From NCBI RefSeq assembly GCF_900141985.1, contig NZ_FQZK01000002.1, positions 474,175 to 538,174 on the forward strand: 64,000 nt of DNA, read 5' to 3'. Origin of the DNA: Nocardiopsis flavescens. GTDB taxonomy: Bacteria > Actinomycetota > Actinomycetes > Streptosporangiales > Streptosporangiaceae. Shown here piece by piece: positions 17,425-26,533 of this stretch (position 1 is the stretch's first letter; each line of letters opens with the position of its first letter). Made by a program: the position numbers and the translations under genes. Under the pieces are notes generated by a model. It did no database searches and was not told the DNA's origin. It was given only the letters and a program-made list of their open reading frames with translations.

Positions 17425-18465
17425 GTGGAGGAACGGCACCGCATGGGTGACACCCGGGGGGACGGGAACGAGGGCACCGCCGACGGCCGCGTCGCGGCCG
17501 CCCGCACGGGGGCCGACCCCCTGCACGTCCCGGTCATGCTCGACCGCATCGTGGAAGTACTCGCGCCGGCCCTGGACAGGCCCGGCGCCGTCGTCGTCGA
17601 CGGCACCCTGGGCCTGGGCGGCCACTCCGAGGCCCTCCTGCGCGCCCGCCCTCGGGCACGCCTGGTCGGCGTTGACCGCGACACCACCGCCCTGGAGCGC
17701 AGCGCCGCCCGCCTGGCCCCCCACGCCGACCGCGTCCACCTCGTCCACGCGCTCTACTCCGAGATCCCCCGCGCCCTCGACGAGGCCGGGGCCGACCGCG
17801 CCGACGCCGTCCTGCTCGACCTCGGCGTGTCCTCCCCCCAGCTCGACGAGACCGACCGCGGCTTCGCCTACGCCCACGACGCCCCGCTCGACATGCGCAT
17901 GGACCGCACCCAGGCGCTCACCGCCGCCGAGATCGTCAACACCTACCCGGTGTCCGAACTCACCCGCGTCCTGCGCACCTACGGCGAGGAGCGGTTCGCC
18001 TCCCGCGTCGCCCGCGCCATCGAGCGCCGCCGCGCCCAGGGCCCCCTGGACTCCACCCGCGAACTCGCCGAACTCGTCCGCGACGCCATCCCCGCGGCCA
18101 CCCGCCGCACCGGAGGGCACCCCGCCAAGCGCACCTTCCAGGGACTGCGCATCGAGGTCAACGCCGAACTCTCCATCCTCGAACGCGCCCTGCCCGCCGC
18201 CCTCTCCCGCCTGGCCGTCGGAGGGCGCATCGCCGTGCTGTCCTACCACTCCCTGGAGGACCGCCTCACCAAGAAGGCGTTCGCCGCCCTGGCCACCGAC
18301 ACCACGCCACCGGACCTGCCCGTGCCCCTCCCGGACCGGCAGCCCGAACTCCGGCTCCTCACCCGGGGGGCCGAACTCCCCACGGACGAAGAGAACGAAC
18401 GCAACCCCCGCGCCCAGTCGGCCCGCCTGCGCGCGGCCGAGCGGGTGCGGCCCGCGCGGCAGTAG
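17425..18465 (+). CDS. rsmH: 16S rRNA (cytosine1402-N4)-methyltransferase
   Basis: RsmH (MraW), SAM-dependent N4-methylation of C1402 in 16S rRNA at the P site; 346 residues. [14 protein letters not shown], motif [45 protein letters not shown], and [15 protein letters not shown] plus [12 protein letters not shown] are diagnostic. GTG at 17425 has GGGGGAG nine bases upstream; the ATG at 17443 with GGAGG eleven bases away is the alternative. About 30 N-terminal residues are non-conserved. Confidence 0.95.
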   Translation: MEERHRMGDTRGDGNEGTADGRVAAARTGADPLHVPVMLDRIVEVLAPALDRPGAVVVDGTLGLGGHSEALLRARPRARLVGVDRDTTALERSAARLAPHADRVHLVHALYSEIPRALDEAGADRADAVLLDLGVSSPQLDETDRGFAYAHDAPLDMRMDRTQALTAAEIVNTYPVSELTRVLRTYGEERFASRVARAIERRRAQGPLDSTRELAELVRDAIPAATRRTGGHPAKRTFQGLRIEVNAELSILERALPAALSRLAVGGRIAVLSYHSLEDRLTKKAFAALATDTTPPDLPVPLPDRQPELRLLTRGAELPTDEENERNPRAQSARLRAAERVRPARQ

Positions 18466-18474
18466 GGAGAACAC

Positions 18475-18927
18475 ATGAGCACGACCAGGACGGACACCCG
18501 CCGCGCCGACAAGCGCAAGGCGGCCTCGCCCCGGCGCACCGCCGCGCGCCCGCCCACCGGCCCCGCACGCGCGTCCGCGCGGAGCCGGGCGGCCGCCGCG
18601 GCACGCTCGCGCGCGCCCCGGATCCCCTTCGTGCTGCTCGTCCTGTGCCTGCTCGGCGGCGCCCTGGTCGGCCTCCTCGTCCTGCGCGGCGTCATCGCCC
18701 AGGAGGCGTTCGCCATCTCCAACCTCCAGACCGAGAACCGTGAGCTCTCCTACGACGAGCAGCGCCTGCGCGGCTCGGTCGCCCACCTGGAGACCTCCGG
18801 GCGCATCTCCGACGAGGCCGAGGCGCTGGGCATGGAACAGGGCGACGCGCCCCTGTTCATCGACCCCGGCAGCGGCCGGGTCACCGGAGGGGCCCAGGAC
18901 GCCGCGGACGGCGGGAGCGAGGATTGA
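18475..18927 (+). CDS. ftsL: FtsL-like division protein
   Basis: Bitopic protein of 150 residues in the ftsL slot between rsmH and ftsI. Long basic Arg/Ala-rich cytoplasmic tail (1-42), one membrane helix (~44-67, FVLLVLCLLGGALVGLLVL), then a short coiled coil (NLQTENRELSYDEQRLRG). FtsL sequences are poorly conserved, so the call rests on topology and position. It should work with the FtsQ homologue to activate FtsW-FtsI at the septum. AGGGAGA upstream; its stop overlaps the ftsI TTG start. Confidence 0.82.
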   Translation: MSTTRTDTRRADKRKAASPRRTAARPPTGPARASARSRAAAAARSRAPRIPFVLLVLCLLGGALVGLLVLRGVIAQEAFAISNLQTENRELSYDEQRLRGSVAHLETSGRISDEAEALGMEQGDAPLFIDPGSGRVTGGAQDAADGGSED

Positions 18928-20888
18928 GCACGCCCCGACGCCCCCGCGACCCCCGCAGACCCGGCGGCACCGGCAAGTCCGGCTCCCGTCCCGCCCGCAC
19001 CCCGGCCCAGGGCGCCGCCCCGCGCGGCGGCGCCCGCTCCGGCGGTGAGCGCCGCTCGCCGCGCGAGGCCCGCACCGCGCCCACCGAGCGCAGGCGCCGC
19101 GCCCCCGCGCCGCCCCCGCCGCCACCGCCCCTGCTGCGCCGCACCTTCCAGCGCGGCGCCCCGGGCAAGCGCATCCGGTTCGGCGGCGCGCTCATCCTGG
19201 CCGTCCTCGTCCTGTTCGCCGGCCGCCTGGTCCAGATCCAGGGCGTGGAGGCCGAACAGTACGCCGAGGCCGCCTCCGAGCTGCGCCTGCAGACCATCGA
19301 CATCCCCACCCTGCGCGGCGCCATCACCGACTCCGACGGCGACCCCTTCGCGCTGTCCATGGAGGTGCGCACGGTCTTCGTCGACCCCGAGGAGGTGCGC
19401 GAGGACCAGCGCGACGAACTCGTCGACGAACTCGTCACCCGCTTCGACCTCGACGAGGAGGAGGTCGCCGCCCAGGTCGACGCCCGCCCCAGCCGCTACC
19501 AGGTCGTCGCCCGCGGGGTGGCGCCCGGCGACTGGCAGGAGCTGCGCGACCTGGAACTGCGCGGCGTGGGCGCCGACGTCGGCTACGAGCGCGTCTACCC
19601 CGAGGAGACCGGCGCAGCCGACCTGGTCGGCTTCGTCGGCAACGAGGGACACGGCCTGGAGGGGCTGGAGGCCTACATGAACACCACGCTGGCCGGCGAG
19701 GCCGGCAAGCGCCAGGTCGAGGTCGGCGTCGACGGCACCCAGATCCCCATGGCGGGCGGCCTGGTCAAGGACCCCGTCCCCGGGCAGGACGTGCGCCTGA
19801 CCCTGGACCGGGACGTGCAGTGGTACGTCGCCCAGACCCTCGCCTCCCGCGTGGAGGAACTGGAGGCCGACGGCGGCAGCGCCATCGTCATGGTCCCCGA
19901 CACCGGCGAGATCATCGCCATGGCCGACTACCCCACCTACTCGCCCTCCGACATCTCCTCCAGCGGGCCCGAGCAGTGGTCCAACGGCGCGGTCGCCGAG
20001 ACCTTCGAACCCGGCAGCACCAACAAGGTCATCACCGTCGGCGCCGCCCTGGAAGAGGGGCTCACCACCCCCGAGACCGTCTACACCGTCCCCTACGCCC
20101 TGGACTACTACGACCAGACCTTCCGCAACTCCAGCAACACCGGCACCCAACGGCTCACCGTCAACGGCATCATGGCCCAGTCCAGCAACGTCGGCACCAT
20201 CAAGGTCGCCGACCAGGTCGGCGCCGGGGTCCTGCACCGGTACATGACCGAGTTCGGGCTCGGCCAGCCCACCGGCCTGGCCCTACCCGGCGAGGAGACC
20301 GGCGTCCTCAGCGACCCCGAGGACTGGTGGGGCACCCAGCTGCCGTCGGTGTCCATCGGCCACAGCGTCACCGTCAACGCCGCCCAGATGGCGTCGGTCT
20401 ACGCCACCGTCGCCAACGGCGGCGTCCGGGTGGAGCCGCGCGTCGTCGCCGGCACCGTCGACACCGAGGGCGAGTTCAGCCCCGCCGAGGACGCCCCGCG
20501 CACCCGGGTGGTCAGCGAGGAGACCGCGGCCAGCCTCGCGCTCATGCTGGAGGCCGTCACCAGCGACGAGGGCACCGCGCCCCAGGCCCGCATCGACGGC
20601 TACCGGGTGGCGGGCAAGACCGGCACCGCCAACCGGGTCAACCCCGAGACGGGCTCCTACGACGGCGGCGGCTACACCTCGACCTTCGCCGGGTTCGCCC
20701 CCGCCGACGCGCCCGAGGTCGTCGTCCAGGTCGTCCTGCACAACCCGCAGGGCACCTACTACGGCGGCGAGGCCGCCGGCCCGGCCTTCAACGACATCAT
20801 GTCGTTCGCGCTCAAGACCCTCAAGGTCCCGCCGACCGACACCGACCCGCCCGCCATCCGCCTCTTCGAGGAGGAGGACGGCGGCTGA
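18924..20888 (+). CDS. ftsI: Septal penicillin-binding protein (class B transpeptidase)
   Basis: FtsI/PBP3-type D,D-transpeptidase, 654 residues. Unusually basic, Pro-rich cytoplasmic N-terminus (~80 residues), one membrane helix (~90-108), PBP dimer domain, then the transpeptidase domain with STNK (S365), SSN (S420-N422) and KTGT (K565). It crosslinks septal peptidoglycan together with FtsW. No PASTA repeats. Start is TTG at 18924, overlapping the ftsL stop as TTGA with GGAG upstream. In most dcw clusters murE follows directly; here an opposite-strand mmuM gene intervenes. Confidence 0.95.
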   Translation: MSTPRRPRDPRRPGGTGKSGSRPARTPAQGAAPRGGARSGGERRSPREARTAPTERRRRAPAPPPPPPPLLRRTFQRGAPGKRIRFGGALILAVLVLFAGRLVQIQGVEAEQYAEAASELRLQTIDIPTLRGAITDSDGDPFALSMEVRTVFVDPEEVREDQRDELVDELVTRFDLDEEEVAAQVDARPSRYQVVARGVAPGDWQELRDLELRGVGADVGYERVYPEETGAADLVGFVGNEGHGLEGLEAYMNTTLAGEAGKRQVEVGVDGTQIPMAGGLVKDPVPGQDVRLTLDRDVQWYVAQTLASRVEELEADGGSAIVMVPDTGEIIAMADYPTYSPSDISSSGPEQWSNGAVAETFEPGSTNKVITVGAALEEGLTTPETVYTVPYALDYYDQTFRNSSNTGTQRLTVNGIMAQSSNVGTIKVADQVGAGVLHRYMTEFGLGQPTGLALPGEETGVLSDPEDWWGTQLPSVSIGHSVTVNAAQMASVYATVANGGVRVEPRVVAGTVDTEGEFSPAEDAPRTRVVSEETAASLALMLEAVTSDEGTAPQARIDGYRVAGKTGTANRVNPETGSYDGGGYTSTFAGFAPADAPEVVVQVVLHNPQGTYYGGEAAGPAFNDIMSFALKTLKVPPTDTDPPAIRLFEEEDGG

Positions 20889-20952
20889 CGCTCCCCGGGG
20901 CCCGGAGGGGACCCTCCCTTGCGGCCTCCCGCGGGCCGCAGCGGAGCGGGGG

Positions 20953-21885
20953 TCACGGGGGCGCGTCGCCGTGCAGGTGCCGGCGCACCGACCGGACGTG
21001 CTCCGGCCCGGTACGGCAGCACCCGCCCACCAGCACCGCCCCCGCCCGGTGCCAGGCCACCGCCGCCGCACCGAACCCCTCCGGATCCGGCACCCCCGTC
21101 CAGTGCCGTGCCCGGGCGTCCCACACCTCGCCCGAGTTCGGGTAGGCCACCGCGGGGAACCCGGCGGCCGCCACCGTCCGCACCAGCTCCGGGACGAACC
21201 GCGGCGCCGTGCAGTTCACCCCCACCGCCACCAGCGACCCCGCCGCCTCCGACGCCGCCAGCTCCGCGACCACCTCCCGCAGCGGGGTGCCGTCGCCCAG
21301 CCGCTCCCCGTCCCGGCACGACAGGCTCAGCCACGCCCGCACCCCCGGGGTCCCGGCGACCAGCCGCGCCAGCGCCCGCGCCTCCGCCGCCGACGGCACC
21401 GTCTCGCAGGCCACCAGGTCCGCCCCGGCGCCGGCCAGCACCAGCCACCGCTCCCGGTGCCAGGCGTACAGCCCGTCCTCGTCCAGGTCGTAGGCGCCCG
21501 TGTACTCCGACCCGTCCGCCAGCACCGCGCCGTAGGGACCCACCCCGGCCGCGACCAGCCCCGCGCCGAACGCGTCCCGCTCCGCCCGGGCCAGCTCCAC
21601 CGACCGGCGCACCAGCCCCAGCGCCTCCGGCCGCGACCACCCCCGCGCCACCAGCGCCGCCACCCCCGCCTGGTAGCCCGCGGCCGTCACCACCTCCGCG
21701 CCCGCCTCGAGGTAGTCGCGGTGCACCCGGCGGATCGCGTCCGGGTCCCGGTCCAGCAGCCGCGCCGACCACAGCCCGCCCGACAGGTCGTGGCCGTACG
21801 CCTCCAACCGGGTCGCCAGCCCGCCGTCCAGCACCACCGGCCGCCCCCCGGACACCGCCTCCGCCACCCGGTCCACCGGCACCAC
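20953..21885 (-). CDS. mmuM: Homocysteine S-methyltransferase
   Basis: Homocysteine S-methyltransferase, making methionine from homocysteine with S-methylmethionine or similar donors; ~310 residues. LDGGLATRLEAYGHDLSGGL near the N-terminus, then zinc ligands in VGVNCTAPRFVPEL and VGGCCRTGPEHVR. The start is uncertain: GTG codons at 21885 and 21882 fit the family, while the open frame reaches 21996 and would abut the murE start. It is the only gene of the division cluster region on the opposite strand and has no obvious functional link to murein synthesis. Confidence 0.88.
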   Translation of the reverse strand: MVPVDRVAEAVSGGRPVVLDGGLATRLEAYGHDLSGGLWSARLLDRDPDAIRRVHRDYLEAGAEVVTAAGYQAGVAALVARGWSRPEALGLVRRSVELARAERDAFGAGLVAAGVGPYGAVLADGSEYTGAYDLDEDGLYAWHRERWLVLAGAGADLVACETVPSAAEARALARLVAGTPGVRAWLSLSCRDGERLGDGTPLREVVAELAASEAAGSLVAVGVNCTAPRFVPELVRTVAAAGFPAVAYPNSGEVWDARARHWTGVPDPEGFGAAAVAWHRAGAVLVGGCCRTGPEHVRSVRRHLHGDAPP

Positions 21886-21977
21886 CCCCGCCCACCACGG
21901 TATTCGGGCGCCGGTGATCCCGTCCCGGATCTGCCTCCCACCAGCGTGGAAATTACCGGCCGGTCGACTCCAACGGT

Positions 21978-21983
21978 TACCCT
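21978..21983 (+). promoter_or_regulatory. murE: -10 element for a leaderless murE transcript
   Basis: TACCCT six bases before the GTG at 21990; no Shine-Dalgarno is visible. No clear -35 hexamer was seen. The 100-nt gap with mmuM must hold promoters for both genes. Confidence 0.45.
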
Positions 21984-21989
21984 CCACAC

Positions 21990-23654
21990 GTGCCACCGGT
22001 AATGCGACCTGAACACACGCCCCTGCGTCCCCTGTCCGACCTCGTGCCGCTGCTCGGCCCGGACGCCCGACTGCTGCGCCCGGACCTGGCCCCGGACCAC
22101 CCGGTCCCGGCCCGCGAGGTCCAGGTGCGCGGCATCACCCACGACTCCCGCAAGGCGGGCCCGGGAGACCTGTACGCGGCCCTGCCCGGGACCCGCGTCC
22201 ACGGCGCCGAGTTCGCCGAGCAGGTCGCCCTCGCCGGCGCCGCCGCGGTCCTCACCGACCCCGAGGGCGCCGACCGCGCGGCGGCCACTGGCCTGCCCAC
22301 CCTCGTCGTCCCCGACGTGCGCGCCGTCCTGGGCACCGTCGCCTCGTGGGTCTTCAAGGACCCCTCCGGCGACCTGCTGCTCATCGGCACCACCGGGACC
22401 AGCGGCAAGACCACCGTCTCCTACCTCGTGGAGGCCGGGCTGCGCCGCGCCGGGATGGGCACCGGCCTCATCGGCACCGTCGAGATGCGGGTGGGCGACG
22501 AGCGCGTCTCCTCCTCCCTCACCACGCCCGAGGCCACCGACCTGCACGGCCTGTTCGCCCTCATGCGCGAGCGCGGCGTCACCGCCGCCGCCATGGAAGT
22601 CTCCAGCCACGCCCTGGCCCTGGGCCGGGTCGGCGGCACCCGCTACGACGTCGCGGTCTTCACCAACCTGTCCCAGGACCACCTGGACTTCCACAGCGAC
22701 CTGCGCGACTACTTCGAGACCAAGGCGCGCCTGTTCACCCCGGAGTACTGCGACATCGCCGTCGTCAACGCCGACGACCGGTTCGGCCGCGCCCTGGTCG
22801 ACATGGTCCAGGCGCTGGGCAAGGTGCCCGTCACCACCTTCGGCGTGCAGGGCTTCTCCGACGCCGACCCCGAGACCGCTCTGGTCCCCGACTGGAGCGC
22901 CGTCGACGTGCGCCTGGGCGCCGCGGGCAGTACCTTCCGCATCGTCGGCCCCGGCGGGATGGAGGCCCGGGCCTCCGTGGGCCTGCCCGGACCCTTCAAC
23001 GTGTCCAACGCCATGGCCGCCATCATCGGCCTCGTCGAGGCCGGGCTGCCCCTGGAGACCGCGATCGAGGGCGTCGCCGACGCGCCCGGCGTCCCCGGGC
23101 GCATGGAGAAGGTCCTCACCAGCTCCGCACCCGCCCAGGACTTCACCGCCCTGGTCGACTACTCCCACAAACCCGGCGCCGTCGAGGCCGTCCTGTCCTC
23201 GGTGCGCTCCATCGCCGAGGGCGGCGTCACCGTCGTCCTGGGCTGCGGCGGCGACCGCGACCGCGCCAAGCGCCCCCTCATGGGGGAAGCCGCCGCCCGA
23301 CTCGCCGACCAGGTCGTCATCACCAACGACAACCCGCGCTCGGAGGACCCCGTCGCCATCGCCGCCGCGATGCTGGAGGGCGTCACCCGCGTCCCCGAGA
23401 ACGCGCGCGCCCGGGTCACCGTCGAACTCGACCGGGCCGACGCCATCCGCCTGGCCGTCGCCCGCGCCCGGGCCGGCGACGTGATCGTCGTCGCGGGCAA
23501 GGGCCACGAGACCGGCCAGTACGTCAAGGGAGAGGTCCTGCCCTTCGACGACCGCGAGGTGCTGCGCACCGCCATCGAGGAGCACCTGTCCGCGGACGTC
23601 CGCGAACGCCTGGGCGTGGCCCTGCTGGACGTCCACCGGCCCGCCGGAGGCTGA
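21990..23654 (+). CDS. murE: UDP-MurNAc-tripeptide synthetase (mDAP-adding)
   Basis: MurE ligase, which adds the third residue to UDP-MurNAc-L-Ala-D-Glu; 554 residues. P-loop TGTSGKTTVSYL (K140), central domain YDVAVFTNLSQDHLDFH, and DNPRSEDP at 447-454. DNPR is the motif associated with meso-diaminopimelate rather than lysine. GTG at 21990 preceded by TACCCT suggests a leaderless mRNA; ATG at 22002 is an alternative. It restarts the dcw operon after the mmuM interruption. Confidence 0.96.
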   Translation: MPPVMRPEHTPLRPLSDLVPLLGPDARLLRPDLAPDHPVPAREVQVRGITHDSRKAGPGDLYAALPGTRVHGAEFAEQVALAGAAAVLTDPEGADRAAATGLPTLVVPDVRAVLGTVASWVFKDPSGDLLLIGTTGTSGKTTVSYLVEAGLRRAGMGTGLIGTVEMRVGDERVSSSLTTPEATDLHGLFALMRERGVTAAAMEVSSHALALGRVGGTRYDVAVFTNLSQDHLDFHSDLRDYFETKARLFTPEYCDIAVVNADDRFGRALVDMVQALGKVPVTTFGVQGFSDADPETALVPDWSAVDVRLGAAGSTFRIVGPGGMEARASVGLPGPFNVSNAMAAIIGLVEAGLPLETAIEGVADAPGVPGRMEKVLTSSAPAQDFTALVDYSHKPGAVEAVLSSVRSIAEGGVTVVLGCGGDRDRAKRPLMGEAAARLADQVVITNDNPRSEDPVAIAAAMLEGVTRVPENARARVTVELDRADAIRLAVARARAGDVIVVAGKGHETGQYVKGEVLPFDDREVLRTAIEEHLSADVRERLGVALLDVHRPAGG

Positions 23655-24009
23655 TCGGGCACCGGCGGCACACCCGTCGCCCACCGCCCCGAACCGCCCG
23701 CCCCGTGCGTTCCGCGCACGGGGCGCGGCCGACGGTCACGAAGTGGCGGATATTGCCGCCCCCGGGCCCTGCCGGGACCCCGGACGCCCCAACATGTTCT
23801 AAGGTGGGTGCGGCAATCGCAGCCCGAGAACCCGCCGCCCACCGGTGGCGCCCTGGATGTGGCCGCCCCCGTCACCACCGCGGTGGAACACGGCGCGGCA
23901 CCTTGTGCGCGCCCGCCCGCGGCGCCATCCCCCGACCCGAGTCCTTTGACCGGGTGGCCTCCCGTCATCCCGTGGTCGCCGCGGGTCGGGCCTGACCTGA
24001 GGAGTGGAT
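23655..24009. other. 355-nt murE-murF gap: stem-loop and possible promoter
   Basis: No gene recognised. An 11-bp inverted repeat CGCCCCGTGCG/CGCACGGGGCG (23699-23709, 23715-23725, 5-nt loop) could end murE transcription. AACATGTT near 23792 followed by TAAGGT at ~23800 may be part of a murF promoter, but no -35 is convincing. A 12-bp palindrome CCACCGCGGTGG lies near 23876. The gap is unusually long for this otherwise tight cluster. Confidence 0.4.
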
Positions 24010-25458
24010 TTGATCGCGCTCACGCTCGATCGGATCGCCGAGATCACCGGAACCGCCCTCGGCGGATCCGCGCGCCCCGACGCCCCGGTCGGCGGCCCCG
24101 TCGTCGTCGACTCGCGTCTGGTGGGGCCAGGCTCCCTGTTCGCCGCCCTGGGCGGCGAGCGGGTCGACGGCCACGACTACGCGCGTGCCGCGGTCGAGGC
24201 GGGGGCGGTCGCCGTCCTGGCCTCCCGCCCCGTCGACGCCCCCCACCTGCTGGCCCGGGGCGGTGACGACGGCGTCGTCGAGGCCCTGGCCCGACTCGCC
24301 CGGTACACCGCCGACACCCTCGCCGACCCCGCCCGCGGCGCCGACGCCGCCGAGATCATCGGGGTCACCGGCTCCTCCGGCAAGACCACCACCAAGGACC
24401 TCATCGCCCAGGTCATCGCCGGCCGCGGCGCCACCGTCGCCCCGGCGGGCTCGTTCAACAACGAGATCGGCCACCCCCTCACCGTCCTGCGCGCCGACAC
24501 CGGCACCCGCCACCTGGTGCTGGAGGTCGCCGCCCGCGGCATCGGCCACATCGCCCACCTGTGCCGCGTCGCCCCGCCCCGCATCGGCGTGGTCCTCAAC
24601 GTCGGCAGCGCCCACATGGGCGAGTTCGGCGACCGCGACGCCATCGCCAAGGCCAAGGGCGAACTCGTCGAGTCCCTGCCCCCGGGCGCGGACGCCCCCG
24701 GCCGCGGCGGCGTCGCCGTCCTCAACGCCGACGACCCCGCCGTCAGGGCCATGGCCGACCGCACCGACGCGCGCACCGTGTTCTACGGGACCGGCGAGGA
24801 CGCCGACGTGCGCGCCACCGGCGTCGTCCTGCGCGAGGACGGCACCGCCGCCTTCACCCTGCACCTGGACGGCGGCACGGCCCCGGTGGAACTCGCCCTC
24901 GTCGGCGCCCACCAGGTCCACAACGCGCTCGCCGCCGCCGCCGTCGCCCGCGAACTCGGCATGGACGCCGCCGGGACCGCCGCCGCCCTGGGCGCGGCCA
25001 CCCCGGTCAGCCGCTGGCGGATGGAGGTCACCGAGCACGACGGTGCCACCCTCGTCAACGACGCCTACAACGCCAACCCCGAGTCCATGCGGGCCGCACT
25101 GACCACCCTGGGCGCACTCGCCCGGGGCCGCCGCCCCATCGCCGTCCTGGGCCACATGGCCGAACTGGGCGCGCAGGAGCGCATCGAACACGAGAAGATC
25201 GGCGAACTCGCCGCCCGCACCGGAGCAGCCCACCTGATCGTGGTCGGAGACCAGGCCGAGGGCATCGCCGCCGGAGCCGAGCGCACCGGCCGCGAAGGCC
25301 ACTGGTCGGGTGAGACCGTCCGGGTCGCGGACGCCGCGGCGGCCGCCGCGGCCCTGCGCGCACGGATGCGCGCGGGAGACGTCGTCATTGTGAAGGGATC
25401 ACGGGTGGCAGCACTCGAACGGGTTATCGACCTCATCGCCGAAGGTGATGTCCGGTGA
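24010..25458 (+). CDS. murF: UDP-MurNAc-tripeptide:D-Ala-D-Ala ligase
   Basis: MurF, adds D-Ala-D-Ala to complete the pentapeptide; 482 residues. P-loop GSSGKTTTKDLIA (K125), FNNEIGHPLTVLRAD, GSAHMGEFGDRDAIA, and C-terminal NDAYNANPESMRAAL. TTG at 24010 is chosen because GAGGAG lies upstream at proper distance; the GTG at 24004 would be too close to it. Its stop overlaps mraY (GTGA). Confidence 0.95.
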   Translation: MIALTLDRIAEITGTALGGSARPDAPVGGPVVVDSRLVGPGSLFAALGGERVDGHDYARAAVEAGAVAVLASRPVDAPHLLARGGDDGVVEALARLARYTADTLADPARGADAAEIIGVTGSSGKTTTKDLIAQVIAGRGATVAPAGSFNNEIGHPLTVLRADTGTRHLVLEVAARGIGHIAHLCRVAPPRIGVVLNVGSAHMGEFGDRDAIAKAKGELVESLPPGADAPGRGGVAVLNADDPAVRAMADRTDARTVFYGTGEDADVRATGVVLREDGTAAFTLHLDGGTAPVELALVGAHQVHNALAAAAVARELGMDAAGTAAALGAATPVSRWRMEVTEHDGATLVNDAYNANPESMRAALTTLGALARGRRPIAVLGHMAELGAQERIEHEKIGELAARTGAAHLIVVGDQAEGIAAGAERTGREGHWSGETVRVADAAAAAAALRARMRAGDVVIVKGSRVAALERVIDLIAEGDVR

Positions 25459-26528
25459 TCGGCATCTCCATCGCGGCGGCGCTGTCGCTGATCGTCTCCA
25501 TGGCGCTGATGCCGCCGCTGATCAACCTGCTGTACCGGTTCAAGTTCGGCCAGGAGGTCCGCGACGACGGCCCCGAGGGCCACAAGACCAAGCAGGGCAC
25601 GCCCACCATGGGCGGCATCGTCATCATCCTCGGCGCGGTGATCGGCTACTTCGGCTCCCACCTGGTGCTGGCCCTGGTCCAGCCCTCCGCCACCGGGCCC
25701 ACCGCCTCCGGCCTGCTGGTCATGTTCCTGTTCGTGGGCATGGGCTGCGTCGGCTTCCTGGACGACTTCATCAAGATCTACAAGCGCCGCAGCCTGGGCC
25801 TGCGCAGCGGCGCCAAGATGGTCGGCCAGGCCGTGGTCGGCGTCGGGTTCGCCTACGGCGTCACCATGTTCCCCAACGGGTACGGCTACACCCCCGCCGC
25901 GCCCAGCCTGTCCTTCCTCCGGGACTTCGGCCCCCCGCTGATGCTCGTCGTGTTCATCATCTGGGCGCTGTTCCTCATCGTCGGGTTCTCCAACGCCGTC
26001 AACCTCACCGACGGCCTCGACGGCCTCGCCACCGGAGCCACCATCCTGTCGCTGGTCGCCTACGTGATCATCGGCAACTGGCAGCTGCGCCAGTCCTGCG
26101 TGTCCTACCTGTCGACCAACTGCTACACGGTCCGCGACCCCCTGGACCTGGCCGTCGTCGCCTCCGCCGTCCTCGGCTCCTGCATCGCCTTCCTGTGGTT
26201 CAACGCCCCGCCCGCCAAGGTCTTCATGGGCGACACCGGCTCCCTGGCGCTGGGCGGCCTCATCGTGGGCCTGGCCATCACCACCCGCACCCAGCTCCTG
26301 CTGCTCCTCATCGGCGGCCTGTTCGTCATCATCACCATGTCCGTGATGATCCAGATCACGTCGTTCCGCCTGACCGGCAAACGCGTGTTCCGCATGGCCC
26401 CGCTCCAGCACCACTTCGAGCTCAAGGGCTGGGCCGAACCCACCATCGTCATCCGCTTCTGGATCATCCAGGGACTGTTCGTGGCGGTCGCCATCGGCCT
26501 GTTCTACCTCGAATGGATGCCGAGGTAA
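25455..26528 (+). CDS. mraY: Phospho-MurNAc-pentapeptide transferase
   Basis: MraY, transfers phospho-MurNAc-pentapeptide to undecaprenyl phosphate to form lipid I; 357 residues, about ten membrane helices. Hallmarks: HKTKQGTPTMGGI, GFLDDFIKIYKRR, VNLTDGLDGLA with catalytic acidic residues, PPAKVFMGDTGSLALGG and PLQHHFELKGW. GTG start overlapping the murF stop. Confidence 0.97.
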   Translation: MIGISIAAALSLIVSMALMPPLINLLYRFKFGQEVRDDGPEGHKTKQGTPTMGGIVIILGAVIGYFGSHLVLALVQPSATGPTASGLLVMFLFVGMGCVGFLDDFIKIYKRRSLGLRSGAKMVGQAVVGVGFAYGVTMFPNGYGYTPAAPSLSFLRDFGPPLMLVVFIIWALFLIVGFSNAVNLTDGLDGLATGATILSLVAYVIIGNWQLRQSCVSYLSTNCYTVRDPLDLAVVASAVLGSCIAFLWFNAPPAKVFMGDTGSLALGGLIVGLAITTRTQLLLLLIGGLFVIITMSVMIQITSFRLTGKRVFRMAPLQHHFELKGWAEPTIVIRFWIIQGLFVAVAIGLFYLEWMPR

Positions 26529-26533
26529 CCCCG

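Noticed and set aside
23655..24009. Possible riboswitch between murE and murF
   Set aside because: Only one GC stem and a palindrome were seen; no known riboswitch core could be recognised by eye.
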